Positions 59,299 to 64,000 of a stretch of 64,000 nucleotides of DNA are shown piece after piece. A model generated the notes under the pieces. The model did not search any database and was not told the DNA's origin. It saw nothing but the letters and a program-made list of their open reading frames with translations. Source of the stretch: Carex sylvatica (Eukaryota > Streptophyta > Magnoliopsida > Poales > Cyperaceae); the NCBI GenBank assembly GCA_964058845.1, contig CAXKVR010000261.1, positions 62,001-126,000 of the forward strand, given 5' to 3'. The position numbers were made by a program, and so were the translations under genes. Within the stretch, counting starts at the first letter, position 1; each line of letters begins with the position of its first letter.

Positions 59299-59490
59299 TG
59301 TACATTTGGGTGATATAAGAATAGCGTTAATTCAGAAATAACTGTTATTTCTAATGAGCTATTTTCAACACAACACGTTTGAGTGAAAAAAAATATTATT
59401 CTCAACAAAGAAATAATTCGAATTTGCTGCTATTATAAACTTAAAAATAGCTGCTATTTTGAGCTATTATTTATTTCATCCAAACGCACC
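59299..59490. mobile_element. Short Tourist-like inverted-repeat element
   Basis: The left end GTACATTTGGGTGATATAAG pairs loosely with the right end TTATTTCATCCAAACGCACC. AGAATAGCGTTAATTCAG is shared, inverted, with the region near 47820-47840. No reliable target duplication was seen. Confidence 0.45.
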
Positions 59491-60607
59491 TATATAAATA
59501 AAAGATCGATACTATGTCAAAAGAAACACAGCGGGTTGAAACTGCTGTGTGCCTGTGTCAAATCTAAGTTCAAAAATCAAAAGAATACCGCCTGGATGGA
59601 AAGAATAAATTCCTCTCCAAAGCAAAGTGCCAAATTCTACTTCTCTACTCACCTTTGATTTTTAAATTATTATCTCTATTTGCATTTTGAGCCCTGTATT
59701 ATTTATTAACTGATTGGTGTAAAGATTGGGTATTTGTTCTTTTTGAAAAGTATAATAAAATGACTAGATATGTACAAATTTTATACAGATGTTCAGCTTC
59801 TAGAACATGCCAGCGTAACAAATATTGAACGGTCCATATTTCTTGGTTAGATGGGGCTTGTGACCCATCTTCAAACAAAATTTAAGTCCTCATTGAGTCA
59901 CCCAATTCCTATTTAATTCTCACTGGTTAATTGATTGAAAATTAAAAAAAAATTAAAAGCAATGTATACCTTACAAAATTGAAATGACCCTTGAGATCTT
60001 TACGGGTTTATTTAAGGGAAGGAGATCACTTGGTGCAGAAATTTTCTGTTTCCTCAGTTATTGAAATGTAGAGTTAGTCACTGTTAAAAGGAACTGGTCA
60101 CATTTAATTTTTGAATTGGGGATTCACCAACAGTGACTCTGAAAGTATGAATTTTCTATCTCAGGAGAGCAGATAATTCGATTCCTTATTTAAGTATCAA
60201 ATTTGTTTGATTGACGCCTCTTGAGGTCTTGAAACAATTTACATGATAGGAATTAAATATTAGGATTTGCAAGTTGCAATGCCCAAAATACAAAATGAAC
60301 ATCTAAATGGAATCCGAAAGAGAACAATTAATTAATCACGGACTAATTAAGGATTTGTCCCAGAAATGCAGGAACCTTTTTTTTTTTTTAATGAAACAGA
60401 AATTAAATTAACTTATGTTAGATAGCCGTTATTTCCTTCAGACTTATGCTAAAACAGAGATATCTTTTTAAATGCACATATATGCACTGTCTTTATACAT
60501 TGTGAGCATATTCACTAAAAAAGTTTGGCTATTATACTTCCAAATTATACCCTTTCATGTCCATACGATCGATCCAAGCCGCGTATATGATCTACATAAT
60601 AAAATTG
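59491..60607. other. Intergenic DNA, nothing recognised
   Basis: Frames here have no domain and no repeat structure stands out beyond short T-runs. Confidence 0.35.
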
Positions 60608-60978
60608 AGTATGATTAGTATGATATTAGTGCCATTTTAGTTTATATAACTTCAACTTCAAAATCTATCAAATTAATTTCAAACGGTGAATTCATATTGT
60701 TCAAACCGATCAACTTTATTAGTTGTGCGATTATAGGCCAAATTTATTATTTTTTAAATTTATTAAGTATAAATTAAGTGGTCAAATGTGAGAGTTTTTA
60801 ACATTTTTAACCGGTTGACTTGATACTAACATAATTCGAAAAAATAAAAAGTTTACATGTAAACAAATCACTTGTACAGTGAATCGGTTTGAATGTTTTG
60901 AATTAGTTGTTTGAAGTCTATCCAATAAATTTATAAAGTTAGTGTTATATGATACCGATGTCATACTAACTGGACTTA
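60608..60978. mobile_element. Degraded foldback MITE, relative of 2895-3301
   Basis: The left part GAGTATGATTAGTATGATA and the right part GATGTCATACTAACTGGACT are diverged inverted ends. The internal order of CAAACGGTGAATTCA, CAAACCGATCAACTT and GTTGACTTGATACTAA follows the 2895 element. The 9-bp duplication is decayed. Confidence 0.7.
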
Positions 60979-62126
60979 TTAAAATCTTACATAATATCAT
61001 TTTTTGTACTATTTTTATTGTTATTTACTATTTTTTTTTTTCAGATTTTAAGAGACGGACCTAAAATATATGACAATAAAAAAAAAACGAAAATTAGTAA
61101 ATATAAAAAAACTTCCCTATTAGATTTGTATACATATATATTGAACGACTCGACTACATGCATATGAAAGAAATATAATTTGAACCATTTACATTTTATT
61201 CGAATGCATTGTTTGTACAACAGCCTAATTACTTCTGTTGGAAGATTTCTACTATGCTACAATATCAATTATCTCTCTTCTTTCTTAATAAAACAATACA
61301 GGAACTCACCAAAAACTGAAATGTATGGTACAATCCACTTTTCAAATTTTCATATTATATTTACTGATAATGCAACTGAAGCCGATCTATGATGCAACTC
61401 GAAAATTTCTGACAGATTCTACAAGCAACAGTACCATAATTCATAGAGGCAAGTTCTCTGTTGGTCAAGCAAATAACCCAAGCATCTGTTGTGAAATAAA
61501 CAACAAACATGCCCAAGGGCTTTCCTTAAAAATAAAAATAAAAATAAAAAAAACCATGTCTAGTAGACAACAGACTTTTTATTATCTTTTGATAAAACTC
61601 CACTGGGCTGGACATTTACCAGTTGTATTTTTTAGGCCCGGGTAGATCTGAACCAGGTCCATGGGCCTGGTATCAGCCCATATTTCATTACGTCTGCATC
61701 ATTCTGAAACAACACGTATCGGTATTGGTATCTTCAACTGAGATGCTGAGTCAAAAACTCTCCCTCTCAAGCTAAAGCTAAAGAGAATGTGAGAGGAAGA
61801 GAGAATATCATATCATATAAGACGAGAATTTGAAAAGAATGGTGGAGGTGACATGTCCTTTAATTCTTTTCTCTTCTTCCATCCATCCTCTTTTTCTCAT
61901 GAATTGGTGGATTCTCTCTTCTTTTCTTTTAAGTACTCGTGTCGACACAAGAAAACAAACCGCTGAAAATTGGAACTAATCTTGATAGACTGTTAAACAA
62001 ATTGGAACTAATCTTCCAAAAGAAATGGCAAATCTTTCACTGACAAGGGATTCTCAAATGACTCAATCTAGTTTAATTTAATAAGTCCTTTTGGGATGAA
62101 AATAATTACCACAAGTTGTGCAATGC
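60979..62126. other. Intergenic DNA, nothing recognised
   Basis: AT-rich, with a purine-rich stretch near 61765-61810. The open frames at 61180-61645 have no recognisable domain. Confidence 0.35.
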
Positions 62127-62473
62127 GCTAATTGGTCCGTACTATGGATTCGTATCTTTGTTTTTTTTAATTCAAACAATTGTTCTCTCGCTCAACATGA
62201 TATTCATATAAAAATGTACTTAAAGACCAAATTATATATTTATTTATAAATTTTTTTAGATATGTAGAAATCACTACTTTTGGTGCATACACTTTAGATC
62301 CGATGATTTTCTATTTATATATTGTTTTGTTCTAAAAAGTATAAAATTTTGTCTACAAGTACATTTTCATATTAAAATTACGTCGGATGTTTTGGATCGA
62401 CTGTTTGAATTTTGAAAACGGAAACATGGATCCATAGTATGGACCTATGTGCGCATACCATAACCTCACTCTT
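62127..62473. mobile_element. Foldback MITE of the (TA)n-associated family, left end eroded
   Basis: GGTCCGTACTATGGATTCGT pairs with CATGGATCCATAGTATGGAC. The right end continues into GCGCATACCATAACCTCACTC, matching the terminus of the element at 10601, while the matching left terminus is missing. Confidence 0.6.
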
Positions 62474-64000
62474 CACCACTAACGTCATAATAGTACTTTG
62501 CAAGATTTTACTTGTAAAAAACGAAAGACTAAAATTATCTAAACAAAGCAGAAATATATATATGTTTCATAAAAACAAAAAAGAGGTCCAAGTGAAAAAA
62601 TGGATGCCCTATATTTATCTTTGAGAACTATGATTAGTGATGAGACAGAGAGTAGAAGAATAATGTATGTAAACCATCAAAGATAGCATCTTTTGATAAT
62701 AGGAAAAGCACAAATAAGTATTGACAATGTTCTGTTTCATGATTGAGATGACGTACAGACTACAGAACCCACTGGAGAACATGATATTTCCATGTATTTT
62801 AATATTGTAGTAATCTATGCTACAAAATATGAATCATTTTAACTAACCCCTCCTATTGTCTGTGCTTTATACTACATAATTGTGCTGCATAAGAAAATCT
62901 TGTGTATACTAGTATCTTTCTTTATAATTGTAGCTTGTTCTTCTATACAGAACAATATTTCATAGGAATCATACTTTCTACACCAACATATAATTTTCAT
63001 ATACTATATAGGTTTTGCCACCTAAGCGTACGAGAATAAACTATATACTGTTCCTATATGATATAGATTTGTTCTACCTAGAGTACACATAGATAGTTTA
63101 GTCTCATTGTAATGAAGACCAAAATTTCTTTTAAACAATAAATGTTTTTAGGGCTTTATACGCATGCCGGCATGCAGAGGCGAATCTACATTATATGAAT
63201 GGGGGTCAATTCATTTTCAATATATTTATACCTTATTTTTAATATAGTTTAAAGTAAAATATTATGAATAGTTTGAAATTGACCTCCATTCGTAGTAAAA
63301 AAAAATCATATGCTTGACCCCCATTTGTATTTGTCTCCATAGTCAGAAAGTCTGGCTCCACCCCTAACGGAATGTCACTAAAATTTCTATATTATTGTTT
63401 CCCTGAGAACCAATTTTATTGATAGAACATAAAACAGCACAAAGGATTTCACAGAGAAAGAAAACACGGAAACAGAAAAAGATGGCACCCAATACTGGTA
63501 TGCAGCCAAAAAAATGGATATAAAAAGTGGAAAAAGCTATAGCATACTGCATGGTACCAATCGAAATATGTAGAAGGAAATGAGAGGAAGAAAGAAAATG
63601 ATATAGAAGGCAAAAGTCGAAAGAGGTTCCATGCCAGTCCTGCACCGGTACTGTAATTGGTTCAGAGACATTACCAATTACTGTACCAGCATCTAACATG
63701 CCTTGGTACTTAGATAATTCCAGTACAGAGTCTTGCTATGTCACACATGGGTGACACCATATGAGCAGCTTCTCAACCTGATTGGTAGAAAAGGAGCTCA
63801 GATACAGCTTCACAACCTGATTGGTACCGTAGCATTCTTTTTTTCTTGTTCTTTTTGGCTAAAATGTTTTTGTATGAAAGTTTCATCTTAGTTATTGGTT
63901 TATGAGCTCTGTTATAAATCGGATATTGACCGAGGAATGTATGTGTTTCAATCATATAAAAAAGGAAGTATTGATTTTGGTTAATTTCCTTCAAAACATT
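62474..64000. other. Intergenic DNA to the right window edge
   Basis: A foldback-like pair GGGGGTCAATTCATTTTC (63201) and TTGACCCCCATTTG (63313) and the phrase CTCCACCCCTAAC (63356) suggest a small degraded element. The 111-codon minus-strand frame at 63364-63699 has no family I know. No gene is called. Confidence 0.35.

Noticed and set aside
63364..63699. 111-codon minus-strand frame near the right edge
   Set aside because: No domain, no matching splice structure and repetitive surroundings; chance frame.

Overview
The window is AT-rich nuclear DNA from a flowering plant, most likely a eudicot. The genes carry short GT-AG introns, their proteins belong to plant families, and the gaps between them are filled with small non-autonomous DNA transposons. 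I read everything by eye and ran no searches.

Six protein-coding genes are supported. (1) A BODYGUARD-type alpha/beta hydrolase on the minus strand (426-2350), cut by the left window edge. (2) The nucleoporin NUP214 on the plus strand (11483-23846), for which 18 exons join in one open frame of 1815 codons. (3) A folate-biopterin transporter family membrane protein, plus strand (26247-28503). (4) A small coiled-coil protein, probably RHIP1, minus strand (29583-32043). (5) A zinc-ribbon plus RING-H2 ubiquitin ligase, plus strand (35562-36494). (6) Cytosolic pyruvate kinase, minus strand (38053-40742). Genes 4 to 6 appear to keep the neighbourhood of Arabidopsis At4g26410-At4g26400-At4g26390, which I recall from memory and which should be checked.

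The rest is mostly mobile DNA. From 2.9 to 6.7 kb lies a row of five foldback elements of about 400 bp, four of them seated in TA/GA microsatellites, with a 1.36-kb solo LTR between them. Nine-base target duplications at several family members point to the Mutator superfamily. From 7.5 to 11 kb is a row of hAT-type miniature elements rich in short subterminal repeats, including two that appear to have used the same 8-bp target in succession. NUP214 introns hold a nested Tourist-like pair and another Mutator-like foldback element. From 42.9 to 47.3 kb there is a diverged segmental duplication with later insertions. At 48890-54302 sits a full-length hAT transposon with exact 8-bp target duplications. 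Its transposase gene is broken by a frameshift, stop codons and a second copy of the solo LTR. The last 10 kb (54.3-64 kb) has no convincing gene and consists of AT-rich sequence with diverged repeats.

The most unusual signals are the modular construction of the foldback elements (shared inner arms, different outer arms, each matched left to right within one element) and the dense array of AACGTT-type motifs upstream of the TATA box in the solo LTR family.
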